DNA of 64,000 nt from Ceratotherium simum simum (Eukaryota; Chordata; Mammalia; Perissodactyla; Rhinocerotidae): assembly GCF_000283155.1 (NCBI RefSeq), contig NW_004454178.1, positions 131,275 to 195,274 of the forward strand. The letters run 5' to 3'. The notes under the pieces are model-generated. The model was not told the origin of the DNA, made no database searches, and worked only from the letters and a program-made list of their open reading frames with translations. Shown one piece after another: positions 47,972 to 59,427 of the stretch. Both the position numbers and the translations under genes were made by a program. How positions within the stretch are numbered: the stretch's first letter is position 1; the number at the start of each line of letters is the position of its first letter.

Positions 47972-50900
47972 ATTTATTTGTTTATTTATTTATTATTTTT
48001 TAATTGAACTATATTTGACATATAACATTTTGTAAATTTGAGGTGCACAACGTGTTGTATTAATACATTTATATATAGTAATATAATTGCCATTGCAGCA
48101 ATAATTAGAACGTCTATCATGTAACATAATTATCTTTCTTTTTTCAATTAATTCATTTTTAAATTTTTTTATCTTTTGACCCTCTTTACTAATTTATTTA
48201 CTTTCCTGAAATACATCCTTTCTTTCTAGTGGTTGAAATAAAAGTTCTAGTATCTTTCGAGCTTGATGATTATATAACACTTTGTCTATATTCACTATAC
48301 TGTCCATCAGATCTCTAGGGCTTATTTACTAGTTCTTGTAAGTTTGTACCCTTAAACAATATTGGTACAAGCCCGCCCCCCCATCTCTGGGTTGTCACCA
48401 TTTTACTTTCTGTTTTTAAGTTTTTACTTTTTTAGATTCCATAAATGGGTGATATCATACAGTATTTGTCTTTATCTGCATGACTTATCTCATTTAGCAT
48501 AATGTGCACAAGGTCCATCCATGTTGTCACAAATAGTAGAATGTATTCCTTTCTCATGGCTGAATAATATGCCATATATAGATATCTCTATATATGACAT
48601 ATTCTTTATCTATTATTCTACTGATGGGAACTTAGGCTGTACTCGATTTGTCAAAATTTTGTTGAGGATTTTTGCATCTATGTTCAGCAGTGATGTTTGC
48701 CTGTAATTTCCCTTCTTTGTCTTGTCTTTGTCTGGTTTTGGTATCAGGGTAATTGTTGGCCTCATAGGATGAGTTAGTAAGTGTTCCATCTTCTTCAATG
48801 TTTTGGAAGAGTTTGAGAAGGATAGGTATTAACTCTTTGAATTTTTGGTACAATTTTCCAGAAAAGCCATCTTGCTTTGAACTTCTGTTTTGGGCCAGGT
48901 TTTTGATTGCTGTTTCGATCTCTTTACTTGTGATTAGTCTATTCAGATTCTCTATTTATTTTTGCTTCAGTTTGAGGACATTGTATGAGTCTAAGAATTT
49001 ACTCATTTCTTCTAGGTTATCCAATTTATTGCTGTATAATTTTTCATAGTGTTCTCCCATAATCTTTAGTATTTCTGTGGTATCCATTGTAATTTCTCCT
49101 CTTTCATTTTTAATTTTGTTTATTTGCAGCTTCTCTTTTTTTTCTTACTGAATCTGGCTACAGATTTGTCAATTTTGTTCATCTTCTCAAAGAACCACCT
49201 CTTAGTTTCATTGAACCTTTTTATCATTTTTTCATTTCTACTTCCCTTATTTCTGCTCTAATTTTCATTATTTCCCTCATTCTGCAGACTTTGGGCTTTG
49301 TTGGTACTTTTTCTAGTTCTGTTCAGTGTAGTTTAAGATTGCTTATTTGATATTTTTCTCATCTGCTGAGGTAGGCCTGTTTTGCTATAAATTTCCCTCT
49401 TAGAACTGCTTTTGCTGCATCTAATAAAAGTTGATATGTTGTGTTTTCATTTTCATTTGCGTCCAGATACTTTTTCATTTCTCCTTTGATTTCTTCATTG
49501 ATCCAATGGTTGTTCAGTAGGATATTGCTTAATCTACTCATATTTGGGCCTTTACCAGGTTTTTCTTAGCATTGTGGTGAGAAAAGATGCTTGATATGAT
49601 TTCACTCTTTTTAAATTTATTGAGGCTTGCCTTGTTTCCCAACATATGGTCTACTTTGCATATGTCCTATGTGCTCTTGAGAAGAATGTGTATTCTGCTG
49701 CTTTGGGATGGAACAATTTATACATATATAATATGTATATACCATATGGTCTAATGTTTCATTTAAGGCTTATGGTTTTTGTTCACTTTCTGTCTGGATG
49801 ATGTATCCAATGATTTAAGTGGGATGTTAAACTCTCCTACTATTATTGTGTTACTCTCCATTTTTCCCTTTAGCTCTGTTAATAATTTCTTTATATACTT
49901 TGGTGCTCCTATGTTAGGTGTATATATATTAATAAATGTTATGTCTTCTTGATGGATTGTCCCTTTATCATTATATAATGTACATTGTTGCTCTTTGATT
50001 TGAAGTCTGTTTGGTCTGAGATAAGTATGGCTACACCTGCCTTCTTTTGGTTGTTATTTGCTTTAAGTATCTTCTTCCTTCCATTCATTTTCAGCCCATG
50101 TTTCTTTTTAGATCTGAGTGAGTCTGCTAGAGGTAGCATATTGTTGGGTATTTCTTTTATCCGTCCAACGACCCTGTGCCTTTTGATTGGTGAATTTTAG
50201 GCATTTACATTTACAGTGTTATCCATATAGGAGAATTTAGTACTGCTATTTACGTTTTGTTTTCTGGTTGCTTGATATTTTTATTGTTCCTTTTTCTTTG
50301 TGTTTCTGTCTGCTATTTTGGTTTGTTGGTTTTCTGTGATGTTTTTCTCAGTGTCCTCTTTTTTTAGGTTTTGTGTCTCCACTCTGAATTTTTGTTTTGT
50401 GGTTACAATGTGGTTTATAGGAAAACTCTCAGAAAAGGTAGTCCTCATTTCTGCCATAGCATCTTATCTTAATTTGTCTATACATGCATCATCCTTTACC
50501 TCTTCCTTTTCTATGATTTTGTTGTTGCAAATTATCCTTTTTCATGTTGCTGGTTTGTTACCAAATTGAAGTGGTTAAAGTTATTTTTAATGCTTCCTTT
50601 CCCTTTGACCTTTATGTTATAACTAAATTATTACCCATCTAGTTTGATGTGGTGTTGCAATTTTCTGATTCTGTTTGTCCATTTTTCAACTTGCTGAAGT
50701 TTTTGCATACCTTTGCCTTTTTGTTTAAAGAAGGAGAGCTCCTTTTCACATTTCCTGTAGTCCCAGTCTTACGGTTATGAACTCCCTCAGATTTCTCTGT
50801 CTGGGAAAGTTTATTTTCACTTCATATCTGAAGGATAACTTTGCGGGCTAGAGTATTTTTGGCTGATAGTTTTTATCTTTCAATATTTTCAATGTATCAT

Positions 50901-52690
50901 TCCACTGTCTCCTCACTGTAGAGTTTCTGCTGAGGAATCCAGTGATAGCTTTACAGGGGTTTCTTTGTAAGTTACATTATTTTTGCTGTCCACCATCCAT
51001 ATTTTTTCTTTGTCATTGACAGGTTTAGTGTCACGTATCTTTGAGGAGGTCTTTTTGTTTTCAGGAAATTGGGTGTTCTATTAGCTTCATGGATTTGTAT
51101 ATCTAGTTCCTATCTCAGGTTTGAGAAATTCTCAGCTATTATTTCTTTAAATAAACTCTCTGCTCCCTTCTCTCTCTCTCATCCTTCTGAACTATCCATT
51201 ATCCTTATGTTGTGCTTTCTTATGAAGTTGGATAACTCTCATAAAATTTCTACTTAAAAAAAATATTTTAGTTCCCCTACATCTTCTTACCTGCATGATT
51301 TCTAGATTTCTATCTTCAAGCTCAGTATCTCTCAATTCAATATCGTCTGCTCTATTTCCAAGGCTTTCTAATGCATTATTCATCTCATTTGTTGAGTTAT
51401 TCAGCTCTGGAATTTCTATTTGCTTCTATTTTAGAGTTTTCATCTTTTTAATAAAGTATTCCTTCTGTTCATTAATTTTATATCTGAGCTCATTGAACTG
51501 CCATTCTGAGTTTTCTTGTAGCTCCTTACATTTCTTTATGACAGATATTTTGAATTATCAGTTATATTACAGTCTTCCATGACTTTATGTTTGGTTTTTG
51601 GAGAATTGTCATTTTATTTTTGTGATACCATGTTATCATAGCTTTTTGTGGTGCTTGATGAGTTATTCCTCCACTGCTGCAATTGTTGTAGCACCACTTT
51701 TCTTATTTAGGCACAACTTTGCTTTGATTCTAACTCTTCAAGTACTTGGTGATTAGAGGTCTTCCTTTTGTTTTTTACTAGGTGGTGGCTATAACACCAG
51801 TTCTTGGTTTCTCTTACCTCAACTATCTTTGGCTATATTTAAGTATTAGCAATTTCCACCCTCCACCACTTGTGTTAGGTGTGTTGCTGGTACCCTGATC
51901 TTTGCTGGCTGTGCCTCCAGGAGTCACTGATACCTTGTTGTTGCTGGTGTCGCTGCAGTTGCTGGCTCCTTCTCCAGGGACACAGGGTTGTGGGACAACC
52001 TTGCTGCACTTGAGGTCACCTGGATTGCAAGAACCACTGCCATGGTGGGGAAGAGGACCAGTGGAAAGAAAGTTGAGTTCATGATGCACCATCTCTGTTG
52101 TCCAATTCCCAATGGCCACACATGCTGCTGTAGTCAGGAAGCCATATTTGTGTGTGCACTTCCACCTGCTACCAGGTTCTGAGTCACAACCAAGGTCAGG
52201 ATTGTGGGGATCTGCCTTTGCTGTTGCCTGTTTCCGTGTGGCTGCAGACGTTGCTGTAATTGGGAGATCAGCGTCATGTGTGTTTCTGTGCTGCTTCTCA
52301 TGTGCTCTGAGCCATGGCCTGGGGTTCAGAATCATGGGACTCCACCCCCACTGTTGCTAAATTTCCTGTGGCTGCAGGCACCACTTTGGCCAAGAGGCTA
52401 GAGTCACGGACACGACTCCAGTGTTTTTGCTGGCTTCTCTGGGACTGAGGGCACTGGCTTAGCCACCACAGTTGGGAGACCAGGATTGTGGGTACTGCCT
52501 CTTCTATTTACTTGGTTTGACTCCTCTTTGTGCTCTAATCCATCTGTCTTTGTATATACTCGCTTGTGGATCTCTCCAGAGTCCTGGCGTTTGGGAAATG
52601 TAGCTTTTGTTGAGTTATGGATGTTTTACTCATTGTGTATTGAAGGGGAGAGAAAAAGGAATGTTTTAATGCTGCCATAATGATGACATC
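47972..52690 (-). mobile_element. near-complete L1 with 5' UTR but an internal deletion
   Basis: The 3' end is at the left ('aactatatttgacatataacattttg'). Around 48635-48645 the sequence jumps from the 3' part of ORF2 ('actgatgggaacttaggctgt') directly to RT sequence ('ttgtcaaaattttgttgagg'), so roughly the last third of ORF2 is missing. Upstream parts follow in order: RT and linker (48640-49600), endonuclease (about 49600-50200, frame 49939-50139 with 'AGVAILISDQTDF'), intergenic spacer, ORF1 C-terminal domain (about 50730-50960), ORF1 coiled coil (51192-51383, 'ALESLGNRADD..ELEDRNLE') and a GC-richer 5' UTR (about 51590-52690). Numerous stops mean no activity. It is rare here in keeping its 5' UTR. 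Confidence 0.8.
51823..52335 (-). other. 170-codon open frame in the L1 5' UTR
   Basis: The longest uninterrupted frame in the window. It lies in L1 sense, upstream of ORF1, in the GC-richer 5' UTR of the L1 at 47972-52690. Composition is Ser/Thr/Pro/His-rich with many small residues and no recognisable domain. Freedom from stops in an otherwise decayed element may simply reflect the GC-rich composition. It is not the primate-type ORF0, which runs antisense to L1. Confidence 0.5.
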
Positions 52691-52704
52691 ACTACTCCTC
52701 CATT

Positions 52705-54303
52705 TAATTTTTTATCGATATATAACACTGTGTAAATTTGAGGTGTACAACATGTTGATCTGATATATTTTTATTTAGCAATATGATTGCCACTGTATGT
52801 TACCTAACACCTCCATCACATCACATAATTATCACTCCATATTTATGGTGAGAACAATAAAAATGTAGTCTATTAGCAAGTTGGAAGTTTATAGTAGATA
52901 ATTATTGACTATAATCACTACACTGTACATTATATCTCCAGGACTTATTTACTAGTTACAAGTTTATACCCTTAAAAAACATTGTTCCAATTCTCCAATT
53001 TCCCAGGCCCTAGTAACCACTATTCTACTCTTTCTGTCTGAGTTCTGCTTTTTTAGATTCCACATATAAGTGATATTATATAGTATTTGTCTTTCTCTGT
53101 ATGACATCTCATTTAGCATAATTGCCTCAAGGACCATCCATATTGTCACAAATGGCAGAATTTCTTTCTTTTACCAAGGCTAAGTAATATTCCATTTAAT
53201 ATATATAATTTTACATATTATTTATCCTTCCATCTGTCGACAGACACTTAGGTTGTTTCCATATCTTGACTATAGTGAATAATGCTGCAACAGAAATGGG
53301 TGCGCAGATATCTCTTCAATATTGTTTTGTATAATATATCCAGAAGTGGAACTGCTGGGTCATATAGTAGTTCTACTTTTAATTTTTTGAGAAACCTCTG
53401 TACTGTTTTTCATAGCAGCTGAACAAATTTAAATTCTCTCCAACATTGTACAAGGCTTCCTTTTTCCTACATCCTCATCAATAGTTGTTATTTCTTATAT
53501 TTTAATAATAACCTTTTTAAAATGTGAGAGGTGATAGCTCATGTGGTTTTGATTTGCATTTCCCTGATTCTTAGAGATTTGGGCATGTTTTCATATGCCT
53601 GTTGGTAATTTGGATGTCTTTTTTAGAAAAATGTCTATCCATATCCTCTGCCTATTTTTTAATCAGTTTTTTTGGTTGTTGTTATTTAGTTGTAGGAGTA
53701 CTCCATAAATATTGGATATTAACTATTTATCCAATAAATGGTTTGCAAGTATTTTCTACAATTTTATAGTTTGCCTTTTTATTTTATTGATTGTTTCTTT
53801 TGCTGTTCAGAAGCTTTTAAGATTGATGTAGTCCATGTGTTGTCTTTTGCCTTCAATTCTTGTGCTTTTGGTGTCATGAACAAAAAAGTATCATTTCACA
53901 GTCTAATGTCAAGGAGCTCCTTTTCTATGTTTTTTTTTTTCCTAGGAATTTCATAGTTCTTGGGCTATATTTAAGTCTTGAATCTGTTTTGACTTAATTT
54001 TGTAAGTGGTTTAATATAGGAGCCTGTATTTCATTTTTCTGCATGTGGATGTCCAGTTTTCCCAACACCGTTGGTTGAAAAGAGTATTTTTTCCTTCAAT
54101 TAGTATTCTCAGCTCCCTTGTCTAATATTTAAAAAATTACAAAATACAACATTCTTTCATTATAAAAATCCTCAAAAAATATAGGAAATATATTGCAACT
54201 TAATAAATTATATCTATGACAAAATTAATGCAAAACTCAAAGGTGAAAGATTGAAAGATTTTCATCTATGATCAGGAAAAGACAAGAGTGCTTGCTTTCA
54301 CCA
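52705..54303 (-). mobile_element. L1 with 5' inversion
   Basis: The 3' end is at the left ('ttatcgatatataacactgtgtaaatttgaggtgtacaac'). It reads antisense through the C-terminal part of ORF2 to about 54135 ('ttagtattctcagctcccttg'). From about 54141 to 54303 the sequence is instead sense L1 from the RT region ('caaaactcaaaggtgaaagattgaaag', 'gatcaggaaaagacaagagtgc'). An upstream segment in reversed orientation at the 5' end is the twin-priming signature. Diverged and non-coding. Confidence 0.78.
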
Positions 54304-54304
54304 A

Positions 54305-57300
54305 TACATTTTTATTGAAGTATAGTTGGCATACAATATTATATTAGTTTTAGGCATATATCATAGTGATTTGAAATTTATATACATTTTTAAATGATCA
54401 CCATGACAAGTCTAGCTACCATCTGTCACCATAAAAAGTTATTACAACATTGTTGACTATATTCCCTATGCTATACATTACATCTGTGTGAATTTTTTCA
54501 TAAGTAGAAGTTTGTAACTCTTAAACCCTTTCATCTATTTCAACCACTCTACCTCCCCCTTCTTCTGGTAACCACCAGTTAGTTTGCTGAATACCTGAGT
54601 CTGTTTCTGTTTTGTTTGTTCTTTTGTTCTGCTTTCTAGATTTCATATATAAGTGAAGTCATATGGCATTTGTCTTTGTCTGACTAATTTCACTTGGCAT
54701 AATAGCCTCTGGGTCCATCCATGTTGTCACAAATGGCAAAATTTTATTCCTTTTTATGGCTGAGTGATGTTCTATTATGTATATGCCTACCACATTTTCT
54801 TTATCCATTCATCTATCAATGGAAACAGGCTGTTTCCATACCTTGGCTATTGTAAATAATGCTGCATTGAAGATAGGGTCCATATATCATTTTAAATTAG
54901 TGTTTTAATTTTCTTCAGATAAATACCCAGAAGTGGAATTGCTGGATCATATAAAGTTCTATTTTTAATAATGACCATCCATACTCTTTTTCATAGTAGA
55001 TGTACCAATTTACACTCCTATGAACAGTGCATGAGGGTTTCCTTTTCTTCACATCCTTGCCAGCTCTTGTTATTTCTTGCCTTTTCGATATTGGCCATTC
55101 TGACAGTTTTGATATATCATTGTGGTTTTTGTTTACATTTGATTAGTGATGCTGAGCATGTTTTCACTTGTCTCTTGGACACCTGTATGTCTTCTTTGGA
55201 AAAAAATGTGTATTCAAGTCCTCTGCCCATTTTTCAATTGGGTTGTTTGTTGTGTTTCGATATTGAGTTGTAAGAGTTCTTTATATAGTTTGGATATTAT
55301 CCCCTTATTAGATATAGCATTTGCAAATATCTTGTTCAATTCAGCGGGGTACCCTTTTTTTTTTTTTTTTTTTTTATTATTTCCTTCACTATGCAAAGGG
55401 ATTTTGGTTTGATGTAGTCTCATTTCTTTATTATTGCTTTTATTGCCCTTCCCTGAGGAGACAGATACAAAAAAATATTGAGAAAATTGATGTCAAACAG
55501 CTTACTGCATGTGTTCTATTCTAAAAATTTTATGTTTTCAGGTTTTACACTTAAATCTTTAATCCATTTTGAGTTTATTTTTGTATATGATGTACAAAAG
55601 TGGTCCAGTTTCATTCTTTTCCATGTAGCTGCCCAGTTTCCCCTACACCATTTATTGCAGTGGCTGTCTTTCCGCCATTATATACTTGCTTTCTTTGTCA
55701 TAGATTAACTGAACATATAAGTATGAGTTTATTTCTGGGCTCTTTATTCTGTTCCATCTATCTGTGTCTGTTTTTGCGCCAATACCATATTACTATGATT
55801 ACAATAGCTTTGCAGTATAGATTGAAATTAGGGAATGTGATGCTTCTACTTTCTTATTCTTTCTCAAGATTGTTTTGACTATTCAGGGTCTTTTGTGGTT
55901 ACATAAAAATTTTTAGGATTATTTATTCTAGTTCTGTGAAAAATGTCGTTGGTATTTTGATAGGGATTGCATTGAATCTGTAGATTGCTTTAGGTAGTAT
56001 GGACATTTTAACAATATTAGTTCTTATCATCAGTGTGCATGGTATATATTCATATTTATTTGTGTCTTCATTAATTTTTTTCATCAATGTCTTATAGTTT
56101 TCGGAGTATGGATCTTTCACTTCTTTATTTAAATTTATTCCTAGGTATTTTATTGCCATAATGTAATAGTAAAAAGTGTTCTATTTTAAATTTCTCTTTC
56201 TGATAGTTTGTGTTTAGTGTATAAAAATGCAAGAATTTTAAATTATTTTATGGAGGTCATATTGCATATATTTCAGACGTACATCACTATATTTCAGGTG
56301 TACATCATTATATGTCAGTTTCCGTATAGACTGCATTTTGTTCACCATTGTATATTGATTTTAGATCCTGCAGTTTTGCAGAATTAATTTATTAGTTCTA
56401 GTAGTTTCTTTAGTGGAGTCTTTAGGGTTTTCTATATATGGTTTCATGTCATCTGCAAATAATGGCAGACTTCTTCTTTTCCAATTTGGATCCTTTCTTA
56501 TCTGATTGCTGTGGCTAGGGCTTCCAATACTACATTGAATAAAAATGGTCAGAGAGGGCATACTTGTCTTCTCCCTGATCATAGAGAAAAAGCTTTCAGT
56601 TTTTCACTGTTAAGTATGATGTTAACTGTGGTTTTGTCATATATGGCCATTATTCTGTTGAAGTATGTTCCCTCTGTGCCAACTTTGTAGAGAGTTTTTG
56701 TCAGAAATGGATGTTGAATCTTGCCAAATGATTTTTCTGCATCTACTGAGACGATCATATGATTTTTAACCCTTGTTTTGTCAATGTGGTGTATCAACTT
56801 GATTGATTTGTGGATAATAAACCATCCTTGTATTCCTGGAATAAATCTCATTTGATGATGGTGCATGATCATTTTAATGTCTTGTTGAATTTGGTTTGTT
56901 AATATTTTGTTGAGGATATTTGCCTCTAGGTTCCTCAGGGATATTGGCTTGTAATTTTTTTTGTAATGTCTGCCTGGTTTGGGTAGCAGGGTAATGTTGA
57001 CCTCATAGACTGAGTTTGGAATTGTTACTTCCACTTCCATTTTTGGGAATAGTTTGAAAAAGATAGCTATTGACTCTCCTTTAAATGTTTTGTAGAATGT
57101 ACCTGTGAAGCCATCTTGTCCTGGACTTTTATTTGTGAGGAGTTTTTTATTACTGATTCAAGTTTATTACTAGCAATAGGTCTGTTTATATTTTCTATTT
57201 CTTCCTGACTCAGCCTTAGAAGACTGTGTGCTTCTAGGAGTTTTTCATTTTTTCTAGGTTGTACAATTTTGTGGATGTATAATTGTGCATAATAATCTCT

Positions 57301-58490
57301 TATGTTCCTTGTTATTTCTCTGTTATCACTTGTACTTTTTCCTTTTTCATTTCTTATTTTATTTATTAGGGGCCTCTCTTTTTTTCCTTGAGTCTGGCTA
57401 AAAGTTTATTGATTTAGTTAATCTTTTCAAAGAACCAGTACTTAGTTTCATTGATCTTTTCTATTGCTTTTTAGTTTTGATTTATTTTATTTCCATTCTG
57501 ATCTTTATTACTTCCTTTCTTCCACTAAATTTTGTTTTGTTCATTTTCCTTTTTCTAGTTCTTTTCAGCGTCAGGTTTCATCATTATTTGAGATTTTTCT
57601 TGTTTATTGAGGTAGGCCTGTATAGCTATAAACTTCCTACTTAGAACTGCTTCTTGTGTCCCATAAATTTTGTCGTGTTTGTTTCCATTTTCACTTCTCT
57701 CAAGATAATTTTTGATTTCACCTTTTATTTATTTGTCGACCTCCTGCTTGTTTAGAAGCATCTTGTTTCGCCTCCACCTGTTTGTGATTTTTCCAGTTTT
57801 CTTCTTGTAATTAATTTCATTTCATATTGTCGTATTTAAAAAGCATGATATGATATATATCATGTTTCATGTAATTTCATCTTCTTAAATTTATGGAGAC
57901 GTGTTTTGCAGCCAACGTTGATATATCCTGAAAAATTTCTCATATGCACTTGAGAAGAATGTATATTTTGCTGTTTCTGTATGAAATGTTTTGTATATTT
58001 CTATTAAGTCCATCTGGTCTAATGTGTCATTTAAGGCCAGTGTTTCCTTATTGATTTTCTATCTGGATGATCTATTCATTAATGTAAATGAGATGTTAAA
58101 GTATCATGCTGTTATTTTATTACTATCATTTTCTCCATTTATATCTGTTAATATTTGTTTTATATATTTATGTGCGCTTATGTTGAGTGCATAGACATTT
58201 ACAAGTGTTATATTTTCTTGTTGAATTGATCCTTTTATCATTTTGTAATGCTCTTCTTTGTCTCTTATTACAGTCTTTGCTTTAATGTCTATTTTTCCTG
58301 ATATATATTGCTATTTCTTTTTCTTTCCATTTGCATGGAATATCATCTTCCATCCTTCAATTTTAGTCTACGTGTGTCTTTATATCTTAAGTGGGTTTCT
58401 CTTAGGCAGCCTATATATGAATCTTGGATTCTTTTTCTCCATTTAGTCTTCTTATGTCTTTTAATTAGAGCATTCAGTCCTCTACATTTA
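54305..58490 (-). mobile_element. long L1 (L1MA-like), 3' UTR to endonuclease
   Basis: The left end 'tttttattgaagtatagttggcatacaat' is an older L1 3' UTR type than that of its neighbours. ORF2 is readable in pieces. The RT catalytic FADD box is at 56448-56459. The frame 56579-57040 (153 codons) carries 'LPKPG..YKKNYKPISL' and 'VSVDAEKSF', the RT fingers and motif A. Endonuclease sequence reaches about 58490, where the copy is truncated. Frameshifts and stops disable it. A small L1 insertion sits at about 56247. Confidence 0.85.
56247..56347 (-). mobile_element. very short 5'-truncated L1 3' end
   Basis: Within the previous L1, sequence not belonging there reads 'tttcaggtgtacatcattatatgtcagtttccgtatagactgcattttgttcacca', preceded by a partial repeat of the same ('tttcagacgtacatcactata'). 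This is only the last 100 or so bases of the younger L1 3' UTR. The host L1 resumes with 'gtatattgattttagatcctgcag'. The target duplication is not clear. Confidence 0.7.
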
Positions 58491-58840
58491 AGAAAACAAC
58501 ACAACTTATTATCTTGTTTTCAGTAGATTAGAAGTCTGAAATTGGTATCATTGGGCAAAAATGAAGGAGCTGACAGAGCTGCATACCTTCTGGGATCTAT
58601 AGAAAAGAATTATTTACTTGCCTTTCCACCTGCTAAAGGCCTCTGCACTCTGTGAGCCTTTGTTCCTTTCCTCCATCTTCAAAATCAGCAATGTTGGAAT
58701 GAGTTTTCCTCATGTTGCCATTTCTCTGATATCAACTTCTGCCTACCTCTCCCACTTTTAAGGACACTTGTGATTACTTTATACCCATCTAGGTAATCTA
58801 GGATAGTCTGTCTATTTTAAGTTCAACTGATTAGCAAATG
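58491..58840 (-). mobile_element. probable ancient LTR-type repeat (MaLR-like)
   Basis: 'aacacaacttattatcttg', 'agaagtctgaaattggtatcattgggc', 'cctccatcttcaaaatcagcaatg' and 'cccacttttaaggacacttgtgattac' follow a familiar old mammalian repeat in antisense orientation. The family is not certain. Confidence 0.4.
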
Positions 58841-58844
58841 TAAT

Positions 58845-59395
58845 TTTCCTTGCAACATTTTTATTGAAATATATACACCATATAACATCGTGTAAGTTTA
58901 AAGTGTACAACATGTTGGTTTGATAAACATATATTGTAATATAGTTAATATTTTAATGTTAGTTAACACCTCTGTCAAGTCAAATAATTATTTGTTTTTG
59001 TGGTGAGAACACTTAAGATCCAGTCTCTTAGCAAAATTGATGTATTTACTACAGTATTGTTGACTATAATCATTATGCTGTGCATTAGATCTCCAGAACT
59101 TATTCATCTTCTAGTTTCAAGTGTTTACCCTTTATCAATATCTAACCAATTTCCCCACCCTCCAGCCCCTGTTAACCACCATTCTACTCTATGTTTCTAT
59201 GAGTTTGGTTTTTTTGGATTCCACAAATAAGTGATATCATACAGAGTGTGTCTTTCTCTGTCTCATTTATTTCACATAGCATAATGCCCTCAAAGTCCAT
59301 CCATATTGCTACAAATGACAGGACTTCTTACCTTCACATGACTGAATAATATTCCATTATCTCTGTATCTATTTATATATCAATGATGTGATTTA
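58845..59395 (-). mobile_element. short L1 3' end
   Basis: Begins 'tttttattgaaatatatacaccatataacatcg' and runs through the 3' UTR ('ccaatttccccaccctccagcccctgtt') into the end of ORF2 ('tgaataatattccattatctc'). It is cut off at an AT-rich tract near 59395. Confidence 0.78.
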
Positions 59396-59427
59396 TACAT
59401 ATACATGATATATGTATATATATAATC

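Noticed and set aside
56361..57040. Reverse-transcriptase frames as a possible host-domesticated gene
   Set aside because: They align with L1 ORF2 order on both sides, are separated by stops and belong to a truncated L1.
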